The translations under genes were made by a program, and so were the position numbers. Below, one piece after another: positions 37,603 to 45,928 of a stretch of DNA of 64,000 nt. Below the pieces are notes generated by a model. That model was given only the letters and a program-made list of their open reading frames with translations, searched no databases and had not been told where the DNA came from. Positions within the stretch are counted from its first letter, which is position 1. Every line of letters begins with the position of its first letter. This DNA comes from CAWBOY01 sp963790585 (GTDB lineage: Bacteria; Planctomycetota; Planctomycetia; Gemmatales; Gemmataceae). The DNA is taken from positions 930,001 through 994,000 of the forward strand of contig CAWBOY010000006.1 in the NCBI GenBank assembly GCA_963790585.1. Reading direction: 5' to 3'.

Positions 37603-38016
37603 ATGATAAAGAAGCATGTGGACGTTGTTTCCAGCGATGGGCGAATCATCAATGGAGAGTTCGCCCTTTGGGAAGAATCTCCCGAGAATCAAGACCAAGT
37701 GCGGCTCGACCTGCACATTGCTAACGAAGTCATCACAGCCGTTGCCGATACTTTCTTTGATGCTCTGGCTGATTTAAGAAGGCGGCTTGAGGATAGAGGA
37801 CTTCGGCCAAAATGTTTTGGTGCTTGTCGAGATGTTTATCCGTCGCCGATGATTAGGAGCATGGGGAGCGGCGAGCAGGCCTATCGGTTGAAATTGGGCT
37901 GCCAAGCCAAGATGGAAGACCTCGTCCCAATTTTCGACTCCGACCCAGAGATCACCCCCGCTTCGGTCGAGGAGCAAGAGGAGTTCTACAACAAATGGCT
38001 GAAGAGCCTGAAATGA
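37603..38016 (+). CDS. Candidate immunity protein for the ART toxin
   Basis: 137 residues from ATG 37603, seven bases after the toxin stop. Acidic overall (EEQEEFYNKWLKSLK at the end), with a DTFFDALADLRRRLEDRGLRPKCFGACRDVYPSPMIRSMG core. The pattern FDAL..LR..LE..G....C.G.. resembles small immunity proteins that follow Rhs toxins, but I do not recall a named family. Role inferred from position. Confidence 0.65.
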   Translation: MIKKHVDVVSSDGRIINGEFALWEESPENQDQVRLDLHIANEVITAVADTFFDALADLRRRLEDRGLRPKCFGACRDVYPSPMIRSMGSGEQAYRLKLGCQAKMEDLVPIFDSDPEITPASVEEQEEFYNKWLKSLK

Positions 38017-38234
38017 AAGAACCTGTGCATCTGCCAACGGATGAAGCCCGCGAGGAAGCTCGGCGTAATCCGGGCGGCTGGGTCTACAAGATTGAAGGCA
38101 ACTATGGACCTGAAGATGCGGTCCCTCGTGAGGCGGTCGTCGGCGCATGGCAGGTTGATGAAAATGGCAACATAACGGGCGAATTCATACCCAATCCGAA
38201 CTTTCGCCGCCCAAAGTCGTCCGAGATATCATGA
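38013..38234 (+). CDS. Small protein sharing the toxin's C-terminal tail motif
   Basis: 73 residues from ATG 38013, overlapping the immunity gene stop by four bases (ATGA). The C-terminus, VVGAWQVDENGNITGEFIPNPNF, parallels the last part of the ART toxin, VMGAFPMKNGEIAGPFVPNPNY. The N-terminal half (EAREEARRNPGGWVYKIEG) is different. It may be a second immunity factor that mimics or caps the toxin tail, or a fragment of a related toxin. The similarity is visible directly; the role is inference. Confidence 0.6.
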   Translation: MKEPVHLPTDEAREEARRNPGGWVYKIEGNYGPEDAVPREAVVGAWQVDENGNITGEFIPNPNFRRPKSSEIS

Positions 38235-38275
38235 TGGCATTGGCGTTGATCGGGTTTTTAAGCGGCGTCTATCGC

Positions 38276-38527
38276 TCATGACAATTTGGCCAGCGAGTTG
38301 ATGAGCCGGATGACGGCACGCTGGTCCTTCTCCGGCAGGTTCGCAACCTGGAGAAACTTCTTCCACAATCGTTTATCGTGAGGTGCCCCGTTCCCAGCCT
38401 TCCGGCTTCTACCGTTTCCCATCCCTAGCAATTCATCGGCGCTCACCTCCAAAGCCTCGGCCAGCCGAATGATCGCGTCTACCGGGGGATAGCCAGCCTC
38501 GTTCTCGTAGTAAGTGTGCCCAACCAA
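38276..38527 (-). pseudogene. XRE-type regulator, N-terminally truncated
   Basis: The frame HTYYENEAGYPPVDAIIRLAEALEVSADELLGMGNG is the second half of an XRE helix-turn-helix domain, followed by LPEKDQRAVIRLINSLAKL, the usual C-terminal helix. The recognition helix that should precede it is missing or out of frame above 38527 (a stop lies about 50 bases upstream). Likely a remnant. Confidence 0.7.
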
Positions 38528-38650
38528 ATTCTGGTCCCATTTGTTGCCGAATTAGCGATGTATGGATTTCACCCTCATGACCGCCCTTTTCCCGAATTGT
38601 CGCGTATTTTGGAGACGCACGGCGTGAAGGATTTCGGCGGCGGGACAGGT

Positions 38651-38679
38651 GCCTTACGGATCGGTGCGATCCGTAAGGC
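38651..38679. terminator. Perfect hairpin GCCTTACGGATC
   Basis: 12-bp perfect arms with a 5-base loop (GGTGC), between the truncated regulator and the CHC2 gene, which are both on the minus strand. No T-run follows on either strand, so terminator function is uncertain; it may be a small repeat. Confidence 0.45.
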
Positions 38680-38705
38680 GAAATGGACTGACAGGAGTCG
38701 GACCT

Positions 38706-39038
38706 CTACCCTCGGACTGGAGGGGCGGTTGCTTGCTTTTTGGCCTGCCGGGCTTCGTATTGGTTGAGCCAGCCTTCGAGCAGTGTGACGGCGGAGCGGA
38801 AGTCGTAGTCGAGGGTGAGAAGTAGGTCGATGTTGTTGAGGTTTTTCTTGCAGTAGAAGCAGTGGGCGAGGTTGTTTTTTGGGTTGACGGTGGTGCGCAT
38901 TTCGCCGCAGTGCGGGCAGAGGAAGCGGAAGTAGCCTTCGCTCATTTTGGCGGGTGGTCCCTCGCGGCCGAGGGCGGCGATGGTGACGGACATGGGTAAA
39001 TCGTTGCGAATTCGGCGTAGTAGATCCGCGGTAATCAT
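38706..39038 (-). CDS. CHC2 zinc-finger protein (DnaG-type N-terminal domain), transposon-associated
   Basis: 110 residues. A primase-like zinc ribbon with CPHCGE and CFYCKKN spaced 18 residues apart (RFLCPHCG..TVNPKNNLAHCFYC), after an N-terminal MITADLLRRIRNDLP. It has no catalytic primase domain. Proteins of this type follow ExeA-like ATPases in some bacterial transposons, and the ATPase remnant lies just upstream (27 bp). DNA binding is likely; the role is unknown. Confidence 0.75.
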   Translation of the reverse strand: MITADLLRRIRNDLPMSVTIAALGREGPPAKMSEGYFRFLCPHCGEMRTTVNPKNNLAHCFYCKKNLNNIDLLLTLDYDFRSAVTLLEGWLNQYEARQAKKQATAPPVRG

Positions 39039-39065
39039 GGAGATCTCCAGGGCTGTGTTACGTGG

Positions 39066-39536
39066 TTAATAGTCCACTAGGTCGGCTTCCTTTTGCCAGT
39101 GGGGTTGCATCAGGACGCGGTTGACGTTGTCGATGTCAATGGTCCTGTTGGCGGCGCGGACGGCTTCAATCATGCAGCTCACACAAAGATTCCGGGCTTG
39201 GCGTAGGACGCCGTCGGCGCTTCGGACGATGAGGTCGATGGCGGGCTGGGAGAAGGTGTTGTGTCCAAGACCGACGCGGTCGAGCTCACGCCGGATGAAG
39301 TCACGCATGGAGTCCGGGGCCAAGCGTTTGGTGATGACCGAGTAGGTGACGCGGCTCTTGATGTCGTGGTTGACGGCCAAGTCCAGGTTGGCCAAGAGGT
39401 TGGGTCGGCCGATCAGGATGAGATTGTGGTTTTTGGGGAAATCCTCAAATAATAGTCGCAGCTTACGCAGGTTGGCCAGGTCCATGAGGTGGGCATCGTC
39501 TAGGATGGTGGTTAAGGATTTGCCGGCGTGGCGCAC
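39066..39536 (-). pseudogene. ExeA/TniB-like AAA ATPase, N-terminally truncated
   Basis: The 156-residue frame begins at the Walker B region (LTTILDDAHLMDL) and continues RKLRLLFEDFPKNHNLILIGRPNL, SRVTYSVITKRLAPDSMRDFIRRELDRVG, the second half of ExeA-like transposition ATPases. Walker A is absent, and sequence above 39536 does not continue it. With the CHC2 gene it marks the 3' end of a decayed transposon. Confidence 0.8.
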
Positions 39537-39773
39537 GTCTCCCGTGCTGACCCATCCCCGAAAAAAGGCCGTGATACGGGCGCGAGGTAAGGCGAGGTAT
39601 GATTAAGAAATCGATGAGCGGGGTAAAGCGAGGAAGGATCCCGCATTGCCGAATTCTCGGTGTAATAAACGTCAGGCGTTGGGATGACAGATTGGCAATA
39701 ATCGCCACAGAATGCGATCAGAGCGAGGTAAGGGACATCCAGCCGGAATAAGGATTTATCTGAAGCCATCGAC

Positions 39774-39897
39774 GAGGGGGGTACACTGCAAACATCTTGC
39801 GCGACGGTCCCGGGCGTGTTGTAAAGGCAATGCTGATAATCAGTTCGGGAACGGGACCGTCGCGCCAACGGGCGCGTTATTTTTGGCGCGACGGTCG
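39774..39897. repeat. Interspersed palindromic repeat, family P2, copy 1
   Basis: Starts GAGGGGGGTAC; contains GCGCGACGGTC, the conserved core TGTAAAGGCAATGCTGATAAT, the complementary GACCGTCGCGCCA and a third TTGGCGCGACGGTCG. Nearly the same arrangement and spacing occurs at 60217-60341. No coding function is apparent, although frames through it can look like short proteins. Confidence 0.8.
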
Positions 39898-39926
39898 CTA
39901 CGCTTGCCGGTTGAATAGCTCCTAGC

Positions 39927-40050
39927 GCGCCGTCGAGACTAGATTTACGGGTGGCACAGACATTCCTGTCTGTGCAGCAAAAGGCCCATTCGTCGGTTCC
40001 CGCACAGACAGGAATGTCTGTGCCACCCATGAATTTAGTCTGGACGGCGC
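39927..40050. repeat. Large nested palindrome (family P3) at the hom stop
   Basis: Outer arms GCGCCGTC.AGACTA.ATT lead into a perfect 27-bp inverted repeat (39949-39975 against 40002-40028), whose halves contain CACAGACA-TTCC-TGTCTGTG. Total about 50-bp arms with a 26-bp loop. It ends two bases from the homoserine dehydrogenase stop and could act as its terminator. Confidence 0.82.
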
Positions 40051-40051
40051 A

Positions 40052-41353
40052 CTAATCAGCCACCGGAAAGTACACGCACGTCGCCACCCGTGGCAGGCGC
40101 TTGAGAACGTCGGCCGCGGCGCGGAATGTCGCGGTTGTCGCGGTGTGGGTCATGATGACGAGGTGGACGCGTTGTTCGCCTGACTCTTCCGGAGCTTCGT
40201 GCTGGATCACGGACGAAATGCTTATCCCCTGCTCGGCCAGGTTGTGGGCGACCTCGGCCAGGACGCCGGGTTGGTCTTCGACGAGGAGCCGAAGATAGAA
40301 TCGAGTCCGCACGCGGGCCGACGCTTGAATTTGGACCGGCTGGGCATGGTTTGGCCAGAGGCGTAGCGTTTGGAAGGTGCGTTGTGCCCGGCCGATGGCG
40401 AGGTCAATCAGGTCGGCGGCGACGGCGCTGGCGGTCGGCATCTGGCCGGCGCCGGGACCATAATAAAGTGTGTCGCCCACGGCGTCACCAAGCACGTAAA
40501 CGGCGTTATATGGCCCGCGCACCTGGGCCAAGGGCGTATAGCGGCGCAATAACACCGGCGAAACGTGCAGGGCGAGCTGATTGTCGAGTACAAATCCTTC
40601 CGCGAGCAACTTGACGACATAGCCCAACTCGCCGGCAAACCGAATATCCACCGCGTCGATGCCGCTGATGCCGCGCCGCTCGATCGCGGTCAACGGCACG
40701 ACCACGCCAAAGGCGATCTGAGCCAAGATCGCCAGTTTGTGAGCGGCGTCGGTCCCGTCGACATCAAGCGTCGGATCGGCCTCGGCATAGCCGCGCTTCT
40801 GCGCCTCGGCCAGTGCTTCGGCATAGCTCATGCCTTGCTCGGTCATGCTCGTCAGAATGAAATTGCTGGTGCCATTCAAAATGCCTTGAATCGCCTGAAT
40901 CTGATTGGCGGCCAGACTCTGCGTCAACGCGGCGATGATTGGCACGCCGCCGGCAACGCTGGCCTCAAAGGCGATGGCACGGCCAAAGCGTCGGGCGGCA
41001 TCGAACACTTCAGCGCCATGCTGTGCCAAAAGAGCTTTGTTCGCCGTCACAACATCTTTGCCGGATTCCAACAACGACAGCACCGCTTGCCTGGCCCAAT
41101 CGACGCCGCCAACCAATTCGGCGGCGACATGGATCGTCGGATCGCGCAGAACACTTTGAAGATCGGTCGTCAACAGTTCGCGCGGCAGTTTGACGCCGCG
41201 ATCTTTGTGAAGGTCGCGAACGACGATGCGGCGCAGCACCAAAGGCCGTCCAGCGCGAGCGGCGAGGCGCTCCGGTTGTTCGAGCAACAGCTTTGCGACG
41301 CCGCTGCCAACCGTGCCACAGCCGATCAGGGCGATATTAAGAGGTTCAGTCAT
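40052..41353 (-). CDS. hom: Homoserine dehydrogenase
   Basis: 433 residues from ATG 41353 (frame open to 41425). Catalyses NAD(P)-dependent reduction of aspartate semialdehyde to homoserine for Thr/Met synthesis. N-terminal Rossmann IALIGCGTVGSGVAKLL; DVVTANKALLAQHG; catalytic-region SVAGGVPII, NGTSNFILTSM, YAEADPTLDVDGTDAAHKLAILA; C-terminal ACT domain (RLLVEDQPGVLAEVAHNLAEQGISISSVIQ) for threonine feedback. Length is normal and the frame is intact. Its neighbours are repeats, so it appears to be monocistronic. Confidence 0.95.
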   Translation of the reverse strand: MTEPLNIALIGCGTVGSGVAKLLLEQPERLAARAGRPLVLRRIVVRDLHKDRGVKLPRELLTTDLQSVLRDPTIHVAAELVGGVDWARQAVLSLLESGKDVVTANKALLAQHGAEVFDAARRFGRAIAFEASVAGGVPIIAALTQSLAANQIQAIQGILNGTSNFILTSMTEQGMSYAEALAEAQKRGYAEADPTLDVDGTDAAHKLAILAQIAFGVVVPLTAIERRGISGIDAVDIRFAGELGYVVKLLAEGFVLDNQLALHVSPVLLRRYTPLAQVRGPYNAVYVLGDAVGDTLYYGPGAGQMPTASAVAADLIDLAIGRAQRTFQTLRLWPNHAQPVQIQASARVRTRFYLRLLVEDQPGVLAEVAHNLAEQGISISSVIQHEAPEESGEQRVHLVIMTHTATTATFRAAADVLKRLPRVATCVYFPVAD

Positions 41354-41460
41354 GCCGTCTGTAGATGAAGAATGGTCGGAATTAGTATCGGTATTTGAAT
41401 TACCGACCACGCCGGTCCGCGGCAAGCACTGGCTTGATGTTTAGCCGCGAGCGGGTGCGC

Positions 41461-41806
41461 GAGCGCTCAGTGGAAACCCCATCGGCATTAAGTTAAGGAT
41501 TCGAGCCTGCTTTTCGCCCCGACAGGGGTGAAGGAGTGTAGCCACGGGTGAAGCGGAGCCTGCTGCCAGGCGGGCGGAGCGCAACCCGTGGTGGCCTCGA
41601 ATGTAGCCTGTATCGCCCCGGCAGGGGCGAAGGATTCCGTCGTCCCTCCGGGACGAAAGACACTCAAATCGCGCCCAAACCACGGGTTACGCTTTGCCCG
41701 TCTGACGGCGGGCTTCGCTCCACCCGTGGCTACAGCCCTTCGCCCCTGCCGGGGCGAAAAACAGGCTCGATCCTTAACTTGATGCTTATGGGGAGCGCTC
41801 AGTGGA
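41461..41806. repeat. Large inverted repeat (family P4) flanked by 14-bp direct repeats
   Basis: About 100-bp imperfect arms (41477-41580 and 41697-41793) sharing GTTAAGGAT.CGAGCCTG, TTCGCCCC.ACAGGGG-type and CCACGGGT-type stems. A central palindromic CCCTCCGGGACG region lies between. GAGCGCTCAGTGGA occurs at both ends (41461-41474 and 41793-41806). No gene inside. Typical of planctomycete intergenic repeats. Confidence 0.78.
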
Positions 41807-41919
41807 GACCCACGCTGTTGCTTGATCCCCGTCGAACATCGCCTTGACGCTTGAAAGGGAGTCTTGACAATGAATGGAGAACAAAAACTCCTCTCGAACT
41901 TCTGTAGGAGTAACTGAAC

Positions 41920-42108
41920 ATGAACCCGAGTACCACGAACCCGTTGCACTTGCCTGAAACGGAGTTTCAAGGTGAAATTCAGGTGTTTTCTGGCCCGGCA
42001 CTGGGACCCGACGATCCCAAGCTTGAGCCCCGTGTCCGCAAGGGTCGGCCTTCCGATCTGAAAAAACCGTCCGCTCCCGATACGAACGACGTGCCGGCGC
42101 ACGAATAG
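41920..42108 (+). CDS. Small hypothetical protein
   Basis: 62 residues, Pro-rich and polar (LHLPETEFQGEIQVFSGPALGPDDPK, RVRKGRPSDLKKPS). A good ribosome binding site, TAGGAG, lies 11 bases before the ATG. No family recognised and no membrane segment. Kept because of the ribosome site and lack of overlap with other genes; it could still be chance. Confidence 0.45.
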   Translation: MNPSTTNPLHLPETEFQGEIQVFSGPALGPDDPKLEPRVRKGRPSDLKKPSAPDTNDVPAHE

Positions 42109-42142
42109 ATCGCGGCATGTTCTCACAACACGGCGGCTGTTT

Positions 42143-42896
42143 CTATCGCACCAAGTCCTCCCGCGGCGGATTCAACGCAACCGCCCCTGACGAAGCGGCC
42201 TTGATCGCATTGCTCGCCTCCGGCTCGAACTTCGCGCCGAGCGCGGCTTGTTGATATTCGTGCGCTGTTGCGAACAAATTTCTCGAAATCGGCATCGCTT
42301 GCGAAGGCACGGCGAGGAATTATGATCACGATGGAATTCGTGATGCAGAACAAAAGATGAGCGGGCATTAGGATTTGCGCCAAAATAAGTTACCGAATTT
42401 GGTTTCGCCCTGGCCAAGAACTACGGCATTTCGGCGGCGATGGCCGGCAACTTGTTTTGGCGCGAGTCCTTAGTGCGATTTTCTTTATCGCATGCCAATA
42501 AAAGACACTACGCGAGGCAGTCGAACGATGCGATATTCCCTCCGAAGTTAGCATCAAATGTTGAATTAGATAGATATGTTGGTTAAGCCGAGCTATCGAT
42601 CGGCATCGGGATCGAGTCGCGAAGTAACTCACGAAATAAAGTATCAGAAAAACGTAGGCCAATCCGCCAGCGACGCATTGAATGATCGCGCAGATCGGGG
42701 CAATATAGTGAACAAACTGATTGAAGTCCATCTCTTGTAATACTGATGAAATGACTAGTGTAATGACAAACAGGACGCCAAAAAACAATGAAATGTACAG
42801 ACACATTTTCGGAAAAGTAGTAGATCGACCTTTTGTCAGCATATGATTCGTAAGGGCAAAGATCTCCTCAGCCGTCACATCGTAGGTCACTTCCAT
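42143..42896 (-). pseudogene. YcxB-like membrane protein gene interrupted by a MITE
   Basis: From ATG 42896: MEVTYDVTAEEIFALTNHML, two hydrophobic helices (YISLFFGVLFVITLVISSVL and APICAIIQCVAGGLAYVFLIL), and LMLTSEGISHRSTASRSVFYWHAIKKIAL. There a 99-bp element interrupts the gene. Skipping it plus one TTA, the frame continues MPAHLLFCITNSIVIIIPRRAFASDADFEKFV, the YcxB-like C-terminus. One further indel near 42290 is needed to reach ALNPPREDLVR and the stop at 42143. Restored length about 215-220 residues. Function of the family is unknown. Confidence 0.8.
42371..42469. mobile_element. 99-bp MITE with TTA target duplication
   Basis: Terminal inverted repeats of 25 bp with 21 matches: GGATTTGCGCCAAAATAAGT on the left against GGACTCGCGCCAAAACAAGT read from the right. 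TTA is duplicated at 42368-42370 and 42470-42472. No coding capacity, so it must have been moved in trans. TNA-type duplications are known for some IS5-family groups, but no matching transposase is in this window. Confidence 0.85.
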
Positions 42897-42913
42897 TGCG
42901 AGTCTCCGGATCT

Positions 42914-43026
42914 GTTTAGCCGCGAGCCGGTAGACGGGCGCAGTGCGATAGCGCTATCACTGGGTGGAACGGTCGGGAGACCGTTCCACAACACGGGTGC
43001 GCTCGCCTGGCGGCTCGCGGCTAAAC
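42914..43026. repeat. Nested palindrome (family P5) at the gyrA 3' end
   Basis: Outer arms GTTTAGCCGCGAGCCG and its perfect complement (42914-42929 and 43011-43026), inner perfect stem GTGGAACGGTC-GGGA-GACCGTTCCAC (42964-42989). It lies 11 bp after the gyrA stop and before the YcxB-like gene. TTTAGCCGCGAGC also occurs singly near 41443. Confidence 0.8.
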
Positions 43027-43037
43027 GGGGCCGCGCT

Positions 43038-45806
43038 TTATTCGCTCGGTTCGGCTGCCGTCGGCGTCTCCCCCTCCGCGGGCGTCTCCTCAACCTCACG
43101 TGCCAGCTTCGCCACCGATGCAATCTTATCGCCCTCCTTCAAGCCCATGACGCGCACACCCTGCGTATTACGGCCAACGATGCGGATTTCGCTGACGTGC
43201 GTGCGATTCACCATGCCGCCTGACGTGATGATCATGATGTCGTCGGTCTCGCGGACGGCGGCGATGCCGACGACCGGGCCGTTCTTGTCGGTGATGCGAA
43301 CGTCGCGGACGCCTTTGCCGCCGCGGCGTTGCTTGCGATATTGCATGCTCGATCGCTCTTCGCCTTCGGCTTCCTCCTCGCCGCCGGCCGGTTCAACGAT
43401 CGCTTCCTCGGTTGGCTCTTCCGTCAGTTCACCGTCGACCGCTTCGCCGTCGACGGGCTCGCTCTGTTGATTGACGCCGAAGGGCGTGCGTTTGCCGAAG
43501 CCGTTTGCGCAGATGGTGAGCAGGAAGCCTTCCGGGTCGGTGACGACCATGCCGACGACTTCATCGTCGCCGGCGAGTTTGATGCCGCGCACGCCGGCGG
43601 CGTTGCGGCCCATCGGGCGGGCGTCGGCCTCGTCGAAGCGGATGGCCATGCCTTTGCGGGTGCAGAGGACCACTTCATCGCCTTTCATCGTCAGGGCGGC
43701 GCCGATCAGGCTGTCGCCCTCCTTGAGGCTGATGCCGATGATGCCGCCGGAGCGCGGGCCGGCTGTATTCCTCCAGGGCCGTCTTTTTCACATGGCCGCG
43801 CCGCGTCGCCAAGATCAGATTGCGTTCGGCATCGAATCGGCGCACCGCGATGACGCTGGCGATCTTTTCCTCGGGCTTGAGCGACAGCACGTTGGCAATC
43901 GATCGCCCCGCCGCCGTGCGGCTGCCTTCGGGGATGTCGTAGACTTTCAGCCAATAAAGCTGGCCGAGGTTGGTGAAGCAGAGCAGATAGGCATGCGTCG
44001 AGGCGACGAAGAAGTGCTCGATGAAGTCGTCGTCGCTGCGGCCACCCGCCGGAGACGCCCTTGCCGCCGCGATGCTGGCTGCGGAAGGCGTTGTAGGGCA
44101 TCCGTTTGACATAGCCGTTGTGGCTGATGCTGACGGCCTGGTCTTCTTCGGCGATCAGGCTTTCGTAGTCGAAGTGGGCCAGCTCGCCGGTGATCTCGGT
44201 CTTGCGCTCGTCGCCATAGCGGTCGCGCATCTCGGCGAGGTCGCCTTGATGACATCGCGAATCGTTGCGCTCGTCGCCGAGCAGAGCTTCGTAGGCGATG
44301 ATTTTGCCGCGCAGGTCGTTGTATTCTTTGATGATTTCATCGCGTTCCAGCGCGGCGAGCTGGCCGAGCTGCATGCGGACCACGGCCTCGGCCTGGATCT
44401 CGGTCATGCGGTAGATCGGCAAGTTGCCGAGTTCGCGCTGCAGAGCGGCGAAATGTTCCTCGCCCAGGGCTCGCCCTAGCACGGCAGCGGCGACTTCCAG
44501 GTTCTGCAGGCGGTTCTTTGCTTCGGCTCGACTCGGGGCGGAACGGCAAATCTGGATCACCTCGTCCAGCGACGAGATGGCGATCAGCTGGCCTTCGAGC
44601 AGATGGCCGCGCCGCTTGGCCTCGCGCATCAAATAATCGGTGCGGCGGCGGATGACATTGACGCGGTGACGCACGAATTCATCGAGCATCTGGCGGATGC
44701 TCAGCACGCGCGGCCGGCCGTCGACCAGGGCCAGCATGATAAGACTGACCGTCTTTTGCAGCGGCGAGAACTCGTAAAGGGCCGCGAGAATGCGGTGCGG
44801 ATCTTCGCCGCGCTTGATCGAGATGACCAGCCGCACCGGCTCGCCGCCGCGACTGCTCGATTCGTCGCGGATTTCCGAGATGCCTTTGATCCGTTCATCC
44901 TTGACCAGATTCGCGATCGCCTCGGTCAGGCGAATGCGCGTCTGCTGATACGGCACCTCGCGGATGATGATCTGCGACTTGGCCCCCTCGTCGATGACGT
45001 CGGCGCGGGCGCGGAGAATGATCCGGCCCTTGCCGGTGGTGTAGCCGTCAGCGATCCCCTGACGGCCCATGATGATGCCGCCGGTCGGGAAATCGGGCCC
45101 TGGTAGGATCTCCATCAGCTGCGGAATCGTTACGCCCGGATCGTCGATCACTTTGATGAGGGCGTCGCACACTTCGCGCAAATTGTGCGGCGGAATATCG
45201 GTGGCCATGCCGACGGCGATGCCGTCGGAGCCGTTGACGAGCAGGTTCGGAAACTTGCTCGGCAGGACGAGCGGCTCGCGGTATTTGCCGTCGTAGTTGT
45301 CGATGAAATCGACCGTGTCGAGCTCGAGGTCGTCGAGCATCTCGCCGCCGACCGAGGTGAGACGGGCTTCGGTGTAACGATGAGCCGCGGGGGGCAGACC
45401 GGCGATCGAGCCGAAATTGCCCTGGGGGTGAATCAGGGTATAGCGCATGTTCCAGTCTTGGGCCATGCGGCACGAGAGTCGGATAGATCGATGCATCGCC
45501 GTGCGGATGGTAGCGCTTCATCGTTTCGCCGACGATACCGGCGCATTTGCTGGTGCTCGACGATGGCCCGAGATTGAGGTCGTTCATCGCCAGCAGGATG
45601 CGCCGTTGCGACGGCTTGAGCCCGTCGCGCACATCGGGCAGCGCGCGGCTGATGATGACGCTCATCGCGTAGGTGAGATAGCTGTCCTTCAGCTCCTCGA
45701 CGATGTTGAGTTGCGATGAGAGCCCGTCATTGCCCAGAGGCGCATCCGGTGGCAACGACGGCGGTAACGACGGCGGAAGGTCATCGGGCAAGGCAGGATA
45801 CCTCAA
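43038..45806 (-). CDS. gyrA: DNA gyrase subunit A, with several single-base indels
   Basis: ATP-dependent negative supercoiling with GyrB. From a TTG at 45806: IVEELKDSYLTYAMSVIISRALPDVRDGLKPSQRRIL, then GETMKRYHPHGDASIYPTLV; an extra C near 45480 shifts the frame. The rest follows in the next frame: MAQDWNMRYTLIHPQGNFGS, the catalytic-Tyr region PPAAHRYTEARLT, FPNLLVNGSDGIAVGMATDIPPHN, then the coiled-coil and GyrA boxes (QHRGGKGVSGG, GRNAAGVRGIKL, QRRGGKGVRDV). Further extra bases lie near 44053 and 43765, and a compensating pair near 44245-44262. Removing them restores a normal ~900-residue GyrA. Confidence 0.93.
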
Positions 45807-45928
45807 CGTCCAGCAAGCAGCGTTCAGCGAGCGCGAGCGGCGTGCCGAGCACTAACTTTCACACACTTTTCATTGAGGTATCTTATGGAAAATGAGTGGA
45901 TTCCTCCACCGGTTCCCGGCGAAACGAA

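Noticed and set aside
38528..38650. Extension of the XRE regulator to a full-length N-terminus
   Set aside because: A stop codon and loss of the helix-turn-helix pattern upstream argue for truncation rather than a single indel.
39512..40030. 172-codon minus-strand frame through 39512-40030
   Set aside because: It runs through the P2 and P3 palindromes and reads as translated repeat sequence, not a protein.
41488..42126. 212-codon minus-strand frame
   Set aside because: It crosses the P4 palindrome and the small gene at 41920; composition is repeat-like.
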